A stretch of 64,000 nt of DNA from Candidatus Sodalis endolongispinus (GTDB lineage: Bacteria > Pseudomonadota > Gammaproteobacteria > Enterobacterales > Enterobacteriaceae), in contig NZ_JAFJYC010000001.1 in the NCBI RefSeq assembly GCF_018777395.1, forward strand, positions 2,232,001 through 2,296,000. Direction: 5' to 3'. Made by a program: the position numbers and the translations under genes. How positions within the stretch are numbered: the first letter of the stretch is position 1; every line of letters starts with the position of its first letter. The notes under the pieces were generated by a model. That model had not been told where the DNA came from, ran no database searches, and saw only the letters and a list, made by a program, of their open reading frames with translations. Shown here piece after piece: positions 19,714 through 30,935 of the stretch.

Positions 19714-19741
19714 AAAAAAGCCGGTCGAGTTGACGACCGGC
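19714..19741 (-). terminator. Terminator of the peroxiredoxin gene
   Basis: Read on the minus strand, GCCGGTCG, a 6-base loop and CGACCGGC are followed by a run of six T (19714-19719). It ends the peroxiredoxin transcript coming from the right. Confidence 0.85.
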
Positions 19742-19786
19742 GTGATACGGGCAGAGTCACTGCCTTGACTGCACGGATGCAGGCGA

Positions 19787-20389
19787 TTACAGCCTGGTCA
19801 GGTTCTCAGACAGATACTTGGCAACCCCTTCCGGCGAGGCGCCCATTCCTTCTTGCCCTTTTTCCCACTGTGCCGGGCAAACTTCCCCGTGTTCTTCGTG
19901 GAACTGCAGGGCGTCGACCATGCGCATCATCTCGTCGATGTTGCGTCCCAGCGGCAGATCGTTAACGACCTGATGGCGAACGATACCCTCTTTGTCGATT
20001 AAAAATGAGCCGCGCAGCGCGACGCCGGCGTCAGGATGTTCAATGCCGTAGGCTTTGATGATGTCGCGTTTGATGTCCGCAACCATCGGGTACTGTACCG
20101 GTCCGATACCGCCTTTGTCGGTCGGTACCTGGCGCCAGGCGTTGTGTACAAACTCAGAGTCGAAAGATACACCGATGATTTCCACGCCGCGCTTCTGGAA
20201 CTCAGCATAGCGTTTGTCGAATGCAATCAATTCGGACGGGCAGACGAAGGTGAAGTCCATCGGCCAGAAGAAAATGACCGCCGGTTTACCCTGGATGTGG
20301 GATTTAAGATTAAAATTGTCAACGATTTCACCGTTGCCGAGCACGGCGGCAGCCGTGAAATCGGGGGCTTGACGAGTAACCAGGACCAT
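19787..20389 (-). CDS. 2-Cys peroxiredoxin (AhpC/TSA family)
   Basis: A 200-residue typical 2-Cys peroxiredoxin that reduces hydrogen peroxide and alkyl hydroperoxides in the cytosol. The peroxidatic cysteine is C50 in PMDFTFVCPSE. The resolving cysteine is C171 in EVCPAQWEKGQ. The conserved GVSFDSEFVHNAW and LRGSFLIDKEGIVRH segments are present. This is the TsaA type found next to proY in some other enterics such as Yersinia and Serratia (from memory); E. coli lacks it here. It is intact, and retention is understandable in a symbiont facing host-derived oxidants. No reductase gene is adjacent, so it would rely on thioredoxin or a similar donor. Confidence 0.9.
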   Translation of the reverse strand: MVLVTRQAPDFTAAAVLGNGEIVDNFNLKSHIQGKPAVIFFWPMDFTFVCPSELIAFDKRYAEFQKRGVEIIGVSFDSEFVHNAWRQVPTDKGGIGPVQYPMVADIKRDIIKAYGIEHPDAGVALRGSFLIDKEGIVRHQVVNDLPLGRNIDEMMRMVDALQFHEEHGEVCPAQWEKGQEGMGASPEGVAKYLSENLTRL

Positions 20390-21156
20390 ATTAACTCCTG
20401 TAAAATAGCGTTTGCGAATGAATAGGGTTTAAGCCGACCCAGTATAAGGCCGTGCCGGGGGGGGAATAAAGTCACCCGTACCGATTGGTTAAATAGGTTT
20501 TGCCTATCTAAGCGATAGGTAAATCTTGCCACTAAAGCAGTCGTAGGCATTTCTTTCACTCACTCTCTCACGTTAAGAATCAGTCCTCGAAACAGGCCCG
20601 CTAACCGATGCCAGACAAACGCTGTCCGATACCAAAGGCCCGCTGCCAGATAACCGATACTCGATGCTAATGGCCCGATGCCAGATAAACGATGTCTGAT
20701 ACTAAAGGCCCGATGGCCGATGCCAGAGGCCCGTTGATCAATACCCGATGCCGTAATGGATGGGGGAGATATAAATATTTTTTATCCCCAGAGGAAGAGG
20801 ACCGCTTTCGTTTACCCGGGTACGCCAAAACAGAAAACCAGCATCAGGGTTGTGGGAGTTGATGAAAAATTTCTCACACCAGAAATATGTGAACAAATGA
20901 TAACCGTGCTCGTTTCAATGTCGCGTTAATGTATAACGGCGTAAGACCGGGTATTGTGCTAGAAGGGCCGTTTTAGCGGTTGTGCCGGCGTCCAGGTTCG
21001 GCAATAATCTTTTTAGAGTGGGGGGGAAGGAATATTCAGCGTGCCACGTCACCGGCAGTGATGCGCGTTTCATGAAATGGGAAAAGGAATTGAAAGTCAA
21101 TGGGAAGGTTAATGGCGTCAGGCTGTTTATTTTTATTATTTCATGCGGGTACCATT
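20390..21156. other. Gene-free spacer with repeats
   Basis: A stretch of about 767 bp between the peroxiredoxin and the S66 peptidase, transcribed divergently from it. It contains a tandem repeat of about 35 bp (20607-20760), listed separately. The rest, including 20770-21090, shows no recognisable gene on either strand. Promoters for both flanking genes probably lie here but I cannot place them with confidence. Confidence 0.6.
20607..20760. repeat. Degenerate tandem repeat, 35-bp period
   Basis: Units beginning CGATGCCAGA or a close variant start at 20607, 20642, 20677 and about 20712-20718. Each continues with a GATAccaAAGGCCCG-like end, for example AAGGCCCG at 20634 and 20704. The first and third units match best over about 38 bp. 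Confidence 0.75.
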
Positions 21157-22128
21157 ATGGCGAAAACGATTCATCTTATTTCCAGCTCCTCCGAATATCT
21201 TGAGCAAAGCATTCCGGATATTGTTACGGCGTTAAAGCGGCAAGGATTTCAGGTCAATATGCAATACCTTGATCAACAGGTTTCCGACTTCGGCTATGTC
21301 AATAGCGACCGCGCGCGGGGGGAAAATCTGGTGAAAGCCTTGACTGACGATAATGTTGACTATTTATGGTTTGTACGCGGCGGGTCAGGCGCACTTAATC
21401 TTTTGCCGCATCTGTTTGCAAACCTAACGCACATTCACGGCGCCCGAGAGAAAATCCTCATTGGTTTTAGCGATGTCACGGCTATTCACGATTTTATCAA
21501 TAAACATGTTGGATGGCGCAGCGTACACGGTATTGTGGCGTCCAGCAATAAAGACATGTATCAACTCCAGGGAAGCAACGGGCTGAATAAGAACACGGGG
21601 TTTCGTCAAACCCTCGACGCGATAACCCAAGGTGTCAATTATCCTGGCCTTTTGCCGCTGAATGCGCCGGCGAAAGTCGGAGCCGCCGGCGTATTGATGG
21701 GCGGCAATTTGACGTTGCTACAGTCGCTATTTTCCACCCGTTATGAAAAATACCTGCGCGACGAAATTTTATTATTGGAGGACACCGGTGTAACCTATAA
21801 ACAACTCGATCGCGCCTTGCACCAGCTGCAGTATAAGAAAGACTTCACGCCTAACGCGATCGTCTTCGGCCAATTTTTCACTCTAGAGGCCACCGATGAA
21901 GAAAGATTGATCTTCAAAAGCGTGATCCTCGATTTTGCTGAGACGACGTCAATCCCGGTATATTATTATCCCTATTTTGGCCACGGGGTAACCAACAATC
22001 CGCTGCTGCTAAAGCAGCAGGTAACGATTACCTGTCATCCCGAGCAGGAGTACTGCACTTTGCGTCAGGCGGGTATTCGGCATGAGTCAAAAAGGGGGCA
22101 GCAAAAAAGGACGCATGCGGGGGAATAA
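21157..22128 (+). CDS. Peptidase S66 family (LD-carboxypeptidase-like)
   Basis: A protein of about 323 residues of the S66 family, whose members trim the terminal D-alanine from tetrapeptide cell-wall fragments (LdcA) or cleave microcin C (MccF). Visible family motifs are VRGGSGALNLLP, the nucleophile elbow GFSDVTAIH with the likely catalytic serine, GVLMGGNLTLLQSL, LLLEDTG with the likely catalytic glutamate, and FGHGVTNNP with the likely histidine. The Ser-Glu-His set therefore looks complete. The start is uncertain: ATG 21157 (MAKTIHLISSSS) fits a cytosolic enzyme, while ATG 21100 would add a short hydrophobic leader. A peptidoglycan amidase gene lies convergently downstream. Substrate is unknown; wall recycling is the simplest guess. 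Confidence 0.75.
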   Translation: MAKTIHLISSSSEYLEQSIPDIVTALKRQGFQVNMQYLDQQVSDFGYVNSDRARGENLVKALTDDNVDYLWFVRGGSGALNLLPHLFANLTHIHGAREKILIGFSDVTAIHDFINKHVGWRSVHGIVASSNKDMYQLQGSNGLNKNTGFRQTLDAITQGVNYPGLLPLNAPAKVGAAGVLMGGNLTLLQSLFSTRYEKYLRDEILLLEDTGVTYKQLDRALHQLQYKKDFTPNAIVFGQFFTLEATDEERLIFKSVILDFAETTSIPVYYYPYFGHGVTNNPLLLKQQVTITCHPEQEYCTLRQAGIRHESKRGQQKRTHAGE

Positions 22129-22196
22129 CTGGCTATCGCAGATACCGAGTTCCACCCCCCTTTGTGGCGGCCGCCTTGGCGAGAGTGAGTCTGCAC

Positions 22197-22976
22197 TTAC
22201 TTTTTGAAGTATTTTTCCACCAAAGAATAAAGGATCGCCGCGGTCTCCTTATCCACCGTACCCTGCCAGTCAACGGGTCGGAAATGCAACTAAAAAGCCT
22301 GAATAAGATTCTTAAAGATGCCGGCGCCTGTCGCCCCCGCAGTATTATAGCCATAGGTTTTAAGTTTAGCGGTAATCGCCGCCTGGTCAGGGAGTCCCTG
22401 CGCAGCAAATTTGTCAAGATACTGCTGCTTGGTCGCCTCGTCATACCAGGCGCCTATGCCCGCATCAAACAATGTTTTCCAGGGAAACGCCGCGCCGGGG
22501 TCAAATTTTCGCCCGGGGGCCGCATCGCTATGGCCGATGATCTGAGTAGGTGTAATTTCTGGATACCGTCGCAAGATATCCTGTGCTAATTGAATTATGG
22601 CCGCCATTTGTACCGGATGATAGGGCGGGAAAGTAAATTTCCCCTCATTGACCGACGCCAGGTTCACGTTTTCAATGCCAATGGAGGTATCGTTGAGATT
22701 GTTGCGCCCCGCCCAGGCGCTGAGTCCGGCGTGCCAGGCGCGGTCCTTTTCGTCCACCAGATTGAAAATACGCATCTCTTTAAACCCGGCGTCGGTATAG
22801 CTTTGGTCGCTGGGGTCTGGGACCAGATAATGCGCGCTAAGTGGCGCGTCGCCGCTTAGCGACCTAACCGAGCCAGCGAAATTGATTGCGGTGTAATGCA
22901 TAATTAAAAAACGCACGCGAGAATTAAATCCCTTTAGCGAACGGTAACTGGTCGCATCAATCGGATACGTGGTCAT
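22197..22976 (-). pseudogene. N-acetylmuramoyl-L-alanine amidase, late amber stop
   Basis: An Amidase_2 enzyme, related to AmiD, that cuts the bond between muramic acid and the stem peptide. Zinc-site motifs are present: LIMHYTA, SAHYLV, RAWHAG, SIGIENVN and IGHSDAAPGRKFDPG, followed by FPWKTLF. A C-terminal wall-binding-like tail follows. TAG at 22290-22292 interrupts the frame where AmiD has glutamine (AFQ-HFRP), and the frame then runs 30 codons more to a TAA at 22197-22199. The catalytic domain is complete before the stop, so partial activity is possible. The start ATG 22976 follows CAGGAG. There is no signal peptide or lipobox, unlike E. coli AmiD, so this would be a cytosolic, recycling-type form. 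Confidence 0.78.
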
Positions 22977-23206
22977 GAGTGACTCCTGTCTGAAAAGTGA
23001 CCTCCCGCCATTCATACACCCCTTGGCTTGCGCCGGCAAGCACGGACCGTTGTGCCGTTGCAGGGACATTGCGCAGGCGTGGGTGAAGCGTTTTCTGGTG
23101 CAGGCGAAGCGGTTCGCCGAGCCAGCGGCGACCCATGCCAACCGGCACAGCAACCGCTGCTCCAAGCGGGGTAAACGAGGAGGGCAGTCGTTGAAGACGA
23201 CCCCAT

Positions 23207-23794
23207 TTAGTGGCCAAGCACGCCCTGGCGGGCCGCCTGCATCATCGCCGGATAGAGTTGCCAGAACGCCTCCTGCAGCCGGCTATAGTGCGTCTGAATC
23301 TCTGGATGAATCTCCCCCAGAGCCGACAGACGCGGGCGACGCTGGGCCATACCGCTCAGCACCTGGGCCAGAAAAGGCAACTCAGCATAGCGCAGCAGCC
23401 AGCGTTCACGCCACAGGTAGCGGTTTAGAGACTGGAAGCCCGCCGGCGTATCCGGCAGGGCGGGCGCAATTCCCTGCTGCGCCCGCACGACGAATTCCGT
23501 CAGCGGCCATTGTGGTTCGACCTGCGACCAGTGGCGCTCCAGAAAATGATCCCAAACCACGTCCAGCGCGATGGGCGCCACCCGCCGCGTGGCGGGTGAA
23601 AACAGCGTTAGCGCCTGGCGTACCGCTTGATGACCATCGGTAAGGCTATCGATACGGCGATGCATACGGATGCCTGCGACCACCGCGGGCGGATAGAGGC
23701 CGTCGGGATCGCCGCGGACAAAATCCGCCATTAGATTACCGAGCAGGGAACTTTGCGCCAGGGTGGCGAGATGCAGATGAGCGAGAAAATTCAT
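23207..23794 (-). CDS. acpH: Acyl carrier protein phosphodiesterase
   Basis: AcpH removes the 4'-phosphopantetheine group from acyl carrier protein. The 195-residue product matches E. coli Acp[11 protein letters not shown] start, [47 protein letters not shown], and [16 protein letters not shown]. His and Asp residues in the AHLH, HRRID and WDHFL motifs are the metal-site candidates. The frame extends 20 codons upstream, but MNFLAHL at 23794 is the family start. It diverges from queA about 100 bp away, as in E. coli, where malZ would otherwise lie on the far side. Confidence 0.9.
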   Translation of the reverse strand: MNFLAHLHLATLAQSSLLGNLMADFVRGDPDGLYPPAVVAGIRMHRRIDSLTDGHQAVRQALTLFSPATRRVAPIALDVVWDHFLERHWSQVEPQWPLTEFVVRAQQGIAPALPDTPAGFQSLNRYLWRERWLLRYAELPFLAQVLSGMAQRRPRLSALGEIHPEIQTHYSRLQEAFWQLYPAMMQAARQGVLGH

Positions 23795-23898
23795 CCTTTC
23801 ATTATACGGCAAAAGCGGCACGACATTGCTTAATTCTTGCAGGGTGGAACGCATAGCCCTAGACTAAGCCGCCTGTTTTTAGGCTGAAGTGATTTTTT

Positions 23899-24972
23899 AT
23901 GCGCGTTGCCGATTTCTCGTTTGCATTACCTGATAATTTAATTGCCCGCTATCCTCAGGCGCAACGCAGCGCCTGTCGTATGCTGTCGCTAGACGGCCAG
24001 ACCGGCGCGCTGGCGCATCAGGTCTTTACCGATTTGCTGGAGAAATTGGCGCACGGGGATTTACTGGTCTTCAACAATACCCGGGTGATCCCCGCGCGGT
24101 TATTCGGTCGCAAAGTCAGCGGCGGCAAAATCGAAGTCTTGGAGGAAATGGTTTTGGATGATAAGCGGGTACTTGCGCACGTACGCGCGTCCAAAGCGCC
24201 GAAGGCGGGCAGCGCACTGCTGTTGGGGGATGATGACAGTATTGCCGCCACCATGGTGGCCCGACACGATTCGCTTTTTGAACTGCGCTTCGACGATGCC
24301 CGCGATGTTCTGACACTGCTGAATGAGGCCGGCCATATGCCCTTGCCGCCCTATATCGACAGGCCTGATGATGCCGCCGACCGGGAGCTGTATCAGACGG
24401 TTTATGGCGAACGGCCGGGCGCGGTGGCGGCGCCCACCGCCGGCCTGCATTTTGATGAACCGCTGTTGGCGGCGCTGCGTGCCAAAGGCGTTGAAATGGC
24501 GTTTGTCACCCTTCATGTGGGGGCTGGCACCTTCCAGCCGGTGCGGGTGGACCAAATCGAGCAGCATCAGATGCACGCGGAGTATGCCGAGGTGCCCCAG
24601 GAGGTGGTCGACGCGGTGTTAGCCTGCAAGGCGCGCGGCAATCGGGTTGTTGCCGTTGGCACCACCTCCGTTCGTTCGCTTGAGAGTGCCGCTGCGGCAG
24701 CCGGTGAGCAAGTGCTGGCACCGTTTTTTGGCGATACGCGCATTTTCATCTATCCCGGTTATCAATTCCGCGTTGTGGATGTGCTGATTACCAATTTTCA
24801 TCTCCCCGAGTCAACGCTGATTATGCTGGTGTCGGCGTTCGCCGGCTATCGCCATACGCTGGCGCCTTACCGGGAAGCGGTGGCGCAGGCGTATCGTTTC
24901 TTCAGCTATGGAGATGCGATGTTTATCACCCGTAACTCCGCCGCTGCCGCAGAGCGGTTAGGCGAGCCGTAA
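23899..24972 (+). CDS. queA: tRNA epoxyqueuosine synthase QueA
   Basis: QueA transfers and isomerises the ribosyl part of S-adenosylmethionine to preQ1 already placed in tRNA by Tgt, making epoxyqueuosine. The 357-residue product matches E. coli (356): [14 protein letters not shown] start, [74 protein letters not shown] and [19 protein letters not shown]. No lesion is visible. The next gene, tgt, which must act first, is broken, so QueA has no substrate unless Tgt activity survives elsewhere. Confidence 0.95.
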   Translation: MRVADFSFALPDNLIARYPQAQRSACRMLSLDGQTGALAHQVFTDLLEKLAHGDLLVFNNTRVIPARLFGRKVSGGKIEVLEEMVLDDKRVLAHVRASKAPKAGSALLLGDDDSIAATMVARHDSLFELRFDDARDVLTLLNEAGHMPLPPYIDRPDDAADRELYQTVYGERPGAVAAPTAGLHFDEPLLAALRAKGVEMAFVTLHVGAGTFQPVRVDQIEQHQMHAEYAEVPQEVVDAVLACKARGNRVVAVGTTSVRSLESAAAAAGEQVLAPFFGDTRIFIYPGYQFRVVDVLITNFHLPESTLIMLVSAFAGYRHTLAPYREAVAQAYRFFSYGDAMFITRNSAAAAERLGEP

Positions 24973-25088
24973 TCGCCCGGTTGTTAACGCCGCGCATGAT
25001 CGGACCTGAGTCACTGCCCGGCGTAAACCGCCGGCGGCAGAAAGCATTTAATGACAACGCAGGCTACCCATACACCGCGCGGACTGGC

Positions 25089-25118
25089 TTGTATAGCGGC
25101 TTGCGGGGTTGGTAGAAT
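25089..25118 (+). promoter_or_regulatory. Likely sigma-70 promoter of tgt
   Basis: TTGTAT (25089-25094) and TAGAAT (25113-25118) are separated by 18 bp, and the downstream TAGAATGCGC context resembles the E. coli tgt promoter as I recall it. It would drive tgt-yajC-secD-secF. Confidence 0.5.
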
Positions 25119-25168
25119 GCGCTCCTTTTCATCAAGCATCGGACTGTTTCTCTGGTGTTGGAGGATGT

Positions 25169-26309
<1,141 letters not shown>

Positions 26310-26642
26310 ATGAGTTTTTTCGTTTCTGACGCCGTTGCCGCCTCCGGTGCTCCGTCCCAGTCAAGTCCTTATTCTCTGGTGGTGATGCTGTTTGTTTTCG
26401 GTCTGATCTTTTATTTCATGATCCTGCGCCCGCAGCAAAAGCGCGCCAAAGTGCATAAAGAATTGATGAGCTCCATTTCCAAAGGGGATGAAGTTTTGAC
26501 GACCGGCGGGCTGGTTGGCCGCGTGGTCAAAGTCGCGGATACCGGCTATATTTCCATCGCGCTAAACGACACCAATGAAGTGGTCATCAAGCGTGATTTT
26601 GTGGCCGCCGTTTTGCCGAAAGGTACGATGAAAGCGCTGTAA
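26310..26642 (+). CDS. yajC: Sec translocon accessory subunit YajC
   Basis: YajC is a small inner-membrane partner of SecD and SecF in the holo-translocon. The 110-residue product matches E. coli: one membrane segment (about 20-40, SLVVMLFVFGLIFYFMIL), then the conserved RPQQKRAKVHKELM, GDEVLTTGGLVGRV and VVIKRDFVAAVLPKGT. Its ATG directly follows the tgt stop, so it depends on the tgt transcript for expression. Confidence 0.95.
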   Translation: MSFFVSDAVAASGAPSQSSPYSLVVMLFVFGLIFYFMILRPQQKRAKVHKELMSSISKGDEVLTTGGLVGRVVKVADTGYISIALNDTNEVVIKRDFVAAVLPKGTMKAL

Positions 26643-26669
26643 TAGCCGATTTTCCCGAAGGGAACTGCC

Positions 26670-28517
26670 GTGTTAAACCGTTATCCTTTATGGAAGTACA
26701 TCATGCTGGTGCTGGCGCTGGCCGTCGGTCTGCTGTATGCGCTTCCCAACATCTATGGTGAGGATCCGGCCGTACAGATCACTGGCGTGCGGGGTGGCGC
26801 CGCCAGTGAATCGACGCTGGTCCAGATTCGCAACGTATTAGAACAACAACATATCGCCAGTAAGTCCATTGCTTTGGAAAATGGCGCCATTATGGCCCGT
26901 TTCGCCAACTCCGATGTGCAGTTGCGCGCCCGCGAAGCGTTAATGACCGCGCTCGGTGACAATTATGTCGTGGCGCTCAACCTGGCGCCGGCAACGCCCG
27001 CCTGGTTAGCTTTGCTCGGGGCCGCGCCAATGAAGCTGGGCCTGGATTTGCGCGGCGGCGTTCACTTCCTGATGGAAGTGGATATGGATACCGCACTCAA
27101 CAAGCTGCAGGAACAGACGATGGATACCCTGCGCGGCGATTTACGCGATAAGGGCATTCCTTATGCGACGGTGCGCAAGATAGAGAATTACGGCAGCGAA
27201 ATCCGCTTCCGCGATGCAGAAACCCGCGATCAGGCGATCTCCTGGCTAACGCCCCGCCACCGCGATCTGGTGATTAACAGCCAGGGTGACAACGCCCTGC
27301 GCGCCACGCTGGCGGACGACCGCCTGCGCCAGGCTCGCGAATATGCGGTGCAGCAGAACATCACCATCCTTCGCACTCGCGTCAACCAACTGGGCGTCGC
27401 CGAGCCTTTGGTGCAGCGTCAAGGCGCCGATCGCATCGTGGTTGAACTACCGGGTATTCAGGATACGGCCCGCGCCAAGGAAATCCTCGGGGCGACCGCG
27501 ACGCTGGAGTTCCGTCTGGCCAACAGCGCGGTGGATCAAACCGCCGCCGCCAACGGCCGCGTGCCGGGGGATTCGGAGGTGAAAGCCACCCGGGACGGCC
27601 AGCCGGTTGTACTGTACAAACGGGTCATCTTGACCGGGGATCACATTACCGATTCCACTTCCAGCGTCGATGAATATAACCGTCCGCAGGTGAATATTTC
27701 CCTCGACGGCGCCGGCGGCACGACCATGTCCAACTTCACCAAGAACAACATCGGCAAGCTGATGGCCACCTTGTTTGTGGAGTATAAGGATAGCGGCAAG
27801 AAAGACGCCAACGGCCGTTCCATTCTGGTGAAGCAGGAAGAGGTTATTAACGTCGCTACCATTCAGTCGCGACTCGGTAACAGCTTCCGTATCACCGGCA
27901 TCAACAATCCCAATGAAGCGCGTCAACTTTCGCTGTTGCTGCGGGCGGGGGCGTTGATTGCGCCAATCCAGATTGTGGAAGAGCGCACTATCGGTCCGAC
28001 CCTGGGGTTGCAGAATATTACCCAGGGGCTGGAAGCCTGTTTATGGGGGCTGGTAGCGTCAATTGTGTTTATGGTGGTGTGGTATCGCAAGTTTGGTCTT
28101 ATCGCTACCGCGGCGCTCATCGTCAACCTGGTGCTGATTATCGGCATTATGTCCCTGCTTCCCGGTGCAACGCTGACTATGCCGGGGATTGCCGGTATTG
28201 TGCTGACGCTGGCGGTGGCGGTGGATGCGAATGTGCTCATCAATGAGCGCATCAAAGAGGAGCTGCGCAACGGTCGTACGGTGCAGCAGGCCATTCATGA
28301 TGGCTATCGGGGCGCGTTCTCCAGTATTGTTGACGCCAACGTCACCACGCTGATTACCGCCATTATCCTGCATGCCGTGGGGACCGGGTCCATCAAGGGC
28401 TTTGCCATCACCACCGCCATCGGGGTCGCTACCTCCATGTTTACGGCGATCATCGGCACGCGTGCCATCGTTAACCTGCTTTACGGCGGTAAACGCATCG
28501 ATAAGCTGTCTATCTAG
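26670..28517 (+). CDS. secD: Protein translocase subunit SecD
   Basis: SecD, with SecF, uses the proton gradient to help complete protein export from the periplasmic side. The 615-residue product has the GTG start seen in E. coli (LNRYPLWKY), with a first membrane segment at about 10-27. A large periplasmic domain (about 35-450) follows, including [34 protein letters not shown] and VELPGIQDT. Five membrane segments follow, with the family motifs [25 protein letters not shown] and [14 protein letters not shown]. It is intact, with GAAGGGA just ahead of the start. Confidence 0.96.
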   Translation: MLNRYPLWKYIMLVLALAVGLLYALPNIYGEDPAVQITGVRGGAASESTLVQIRNVLEQQHIASKSIALENGAIMARFANSDVQLRAREALMTALGDNYVVALNLAPATPAWLALLGAAPMKLGLDLRGGVHFLMEVDMDTALNKLQEQTMDTLRGDLRDKGIPYATVRKIENYGSEIRFRDAETRDQAISWLTPRHRDLVINSQGDNALRATLADDRLRQAREYAVQQNITILRTRVNQLGVAEPLVQRQGADRIVVELPGIQDTARAKEILGATATLEFRLANSAVDQTAAANGRVPGDSEVKATRDGQPVVLYKRVILTGDHITDSTSSVDEYNRPQVNISLDGAGGTTMSNFTKNNIGKLMATLFVEYKDSGKKDANGRSILVKQEEVINVATIQSRLGNSFRITGINNPNEARQLSLLLRAGALIAPIQIVEERTIGPTLGLQNITQGLEACLWGLVASIVFMVVWYRKFGLIATAALIVNLVLIIGIMSLLPGATLTMPGIAGIVLTLAVAVDANVLINERIKEELRNGRTVQQAIHDGYRGAFSSIVDANVTTLITAIILHAVGTGSIKGFAITTAIGVATSMFTAIIGTRAIVNLLYGGKRIDKLSI

Positions 28518-28526
28518 GAGTGGCTT

Positions 28527-29498
28527 GTGGCTCAGCAACAACGAAATGTCGAAGAATTGAATTACGGCCGTAAAGTCTATGACTTTATGCGCTGGGACTA
28601 TGTGGCGTTCAGCCTGTCGGCCATCTTGCTTATCTCCTCCATCGCCATCATGGCGGTGCGGGGCTTTAACTGGGGGCTGGATTTCACGGGCGGGACGGTG
28701 ATTGAACTTAATCTGGAAAAGGCCGCCGATCTTGACCAGATGCGTAACGCGCTTGAGCACGCGGGCTTTACCGATCCGCTGGTGCAGAATTTCGGCAGCA
28801 GCCGCGACGTGATGGTCCGTATGCCGCCGGTGCAAGACGGCCTTGGCCAGGAATTGGGAAATAAAGTTCTTGGCGTGATTAATCAGGCTACCGGTCAGAA
28901 CGCTGCCGTGAAGCGGGTCGAATTTGTCGGCCCGAGCGTCGGCAGCGATCTGGCGCAGGATGGCGGCATGGCGCTGCTGGTTGCGTTGATCTGTATCCTG
29001 GTTTATGTCGGTTTTCGTTTTGAATGGCGGCTGGCGACCGGGGCGGTTTTGGCGCTGGCGCATGACGTGGTGATCACGCTTGGTATCTTGTCGCTGTTCC
29101 ACATCGAGATCGATCTGACCATTATTGCCTCGCTGATGTCGGTGATCGGCTATTCGCTGAACGACAGTATCGTGGTGTCGGACCGTATTCGTGAAAACTT
29201 CCGCAAGATCCGCCGCGGTAGCGCTTACGATATTTTCAACGTCTCGTTAACGCAGACCCTGAGCCGGACCATAATGACCTCGGCCACCACGCTGATGGTG
29301 GTGCTGATGTTGTTGATTTTCGGCGGTGCGATGCTGCGCGGCTTCTCAACCACTCTGTTTATCGGCGTGTTTATCGGCACCGTCAGTTCCATTTATGTGG
29401 CGTCGGCGCTGGCGCTTAAGCTCGGTATGAAGCGCGAGCATATGCTGCAGCAGAAGGTGGAGAAAGAGGGCGCTGATCAGCCGTCAATGCTGCCCTGA
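28527..29498 (+). CDS. secF: Protein translocase subunit SecF
   Basis: SecF partners SecD in the inner membrane. The 323-residue product starts at GTG 28527, 6 bp after AGGAG. It matches E. coli Sec[17 protein letters not shown], a first membrane segment, the D-x-TGG region [12 protein letters not shown], the periplasmic domain, [10 protein letters not shown], five membrane segments, and the motif [15 protein letters not shown]. It lies 9 bp after secD, clearly the same operon. tsx and yajD, which follow in E. coli, are missing here. Confidence 0.96.
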   Translation: MAQQQRNVEELNYGRKVYDFMRWDYVAFSLSAILLISSIAIMAVRGFNWGLDFTGGTVIELNLEKAADLDQMRNALEHAGFTDPLVQNFGSSRDVMVRMPPVQDGLGQELGNKVLGVINQATGQNAAVKRVEFVGPSVGSDLAQDGGMALLVALICILVYVGFRFEWRLATGAVLALAHDVVITLGILSLFHIEIDLTIIASLMSVIGYSLNDSIVVSDRIRENFRKIRRGSAYDIFNVSLTQTLSRTIMTSATTLMVVLMLLIFGGAMLRGFSTTLFIGVFIGTVSSIYVASALALKLGMKREHMLQQKVEKEGADQPSMLP

Positions 29499-29684
29499 GG
29501 GACGAACGGCATGCCGCAGTCGCGCGAGCGGTCTGCGGCTGTGGTCAGCTTAGGCAGCTGCATCGGGTCAGGCGGGCGCGCGAGGAGCAGCGATTATCCC
29601 TGCTGATCCCGCTACCGGCTGCACCATTGGGCCAGGCGCGCGAGGGACGGCGTGTTAAACCGTAAGCGTCAGGCCTGCGGCGGC

Positions 29685-30270
29685 CTATTGGCTGCCGACA
29701 GGTTTGGTGGCGTCCGACGCCGGCGGGTTTTGCGGCGTGTCCGGCTGGATATCATGCAGCCGTATAAACCCCACCTGCTCTGGTGTCAGGCCAGACATCC
29801 GCAGTTCAATGGTGGCTTCGGTTCTCGGCAGCAGCGAGGCCGGAACGGAAATTGGCTGGCTGAGCGCGTCGGCGGTCAGTGGCTTACCGGTCGCCGCGTC
29901 CACCTGACCCCAATCCACAATCCCGTGCAACGGCATCAGCGCCGCGCCGTCGGTGCTGCGGATATGCAGCTGCGCGCGCGCCTCTGGCCTCCGCTTCCAC
30001 CTGATCGACAGAAACCCGCAAGGTGCCCGCCTCGCTTTGCACCTCAGCCGCGGTTTTTGCCGCCGGATAAAGGTATATACCGCGGGTGGACTGCCGATTT
30101 TGCTCGTTTTGCGCCACCAGCGCAGTGGCCTGGTTGGTCAAATTTTGCAAACGCTGGTTTAGGTGGCCGACTTCGCTGCGCAGTTGGGGCAACTGTGCTT
30201 CCTGCTGGCTGGCGCAGCCGGTAAGCAGCAGGGCTGAAACGGCATAACCCGCGCGATAACTGATTGTCAT
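29685..30270 (-). pseudogene. yajI: Lipoprotein YajI (DUF3251), frameshifted
   Basis: YajI is a predicted outer-envelope lipoprotein of unknown role. From 30270 the frame gives a signal peptide ending in the lipobox LLTGC, then a Gln-rich helical part and GIYLYPAAKTAAEVQSEAGTLRVSV. The match then moves one frame over, giving ARAQLHIRSTDGAALMPLHG and ending PEQVGFIRLHDIQP, typical of the family. The switch lies in or beside a (GC)5 run at about 29971-29985; loss of one GC unit or gain of one base fits. The Asp/Pro-rich C-terminal tail is longer than in E. coli. Confidence 0.82.
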
Positions 30271-30462
30271 AGCGGCAATTCCTTTTTTCAACGGTTGCTT
30301 CCAGTTTAGCCGGTAAGCGGTGGAAAGTCATGGGACACGCGGCGTTCCAGCGCTAATATCGATAACTCTGCGGCGCCGGTTCCGCTTTATGTACTGTTGC
30401 TTTGTAGTCGGCGGAGTTCGCGTTAAACTATCCTATCCCTAATCAGCCGGCCAGGAAGCGCT

Positions 30463-30912
30463 ATGCATTGCCCGTTTTGTTCTGCAGTCGATACCAAAGT
30501 GATTGATTCCCGTCTGGTGGGGGAAGGAACCCAGGTTCGCCGCCGCCGGCAGTGCGTCATCTGTAACGAACGTTTCACCACCTTCGAGGTGGCGGAACTC
30601 GTGTTGCCTCGCGTCATTAAAAGCAATGACGTGCGTGAACCTTTCAACGAAGAAAAGCTGCGCAGCGGTTTCTTAAAAGCGCTGGAAAAGCGGCCGGTCA
30701 AGTCTGACGATGTCGAAATGGCCATCAACCACATCAAATCCCAGCTGCGCGCCACCGGTGAGCGAGAGGTGACGAGCAAGATGATCGGTAATCTCGTGAT
30801 GGACGCGCTGAAAAAGCTGGATAAGGTCGCCTATATCCGCTTCGCCTCGGTTTATCGCAGTTTCGAGGATATCCGCGAGTTTGGCGAAGAGATCGCCCGA
30901 CTGCAGGATTAG
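30463..30912 (+). CDS. nrdR: Ribonucleotide reductase repressor NrdR
   Basis: NrdR represses ribonucleotide reductase genes and senses nucleotides. The 149-residue product equals the E. coli length. A zinc ribbon (C3, C6, C31, C34; MHCPFC...[12 protein letters not shown]) is followed by the ATP-cone domain (about 49-139; [48 protein letters not shown]). It is intact and heads the nrdR-ribD-ribH-nusB-thiL cluster in the E. coli order. Confidence 0.96.
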   Translation: MHCPFCSAVDTKVIDSRLVGEGTQVRRRRQCVICNERFTTFEVAELVLPRVIKSNDVREPFNEEKLRSGFLKALEKRPVKSDDVEMAINHIKSQLRATGEREVTSKMIGNLVMDALKKLDKVAYIRFASVYRSFEDIREFGEEIARLQD

Positions 30913-30935
30913 GCGCTACCGGTAAGGACCGTCCT

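Noticed and set aside
28059-29102. Open frame of 347 codons on the minus strand inside secD-secF
   Set aside because: It is antisense to two clearly coding, conserved genes and its composition (many His, Arg, Gln) is typical of shadow frames in G+C-rich DNA.
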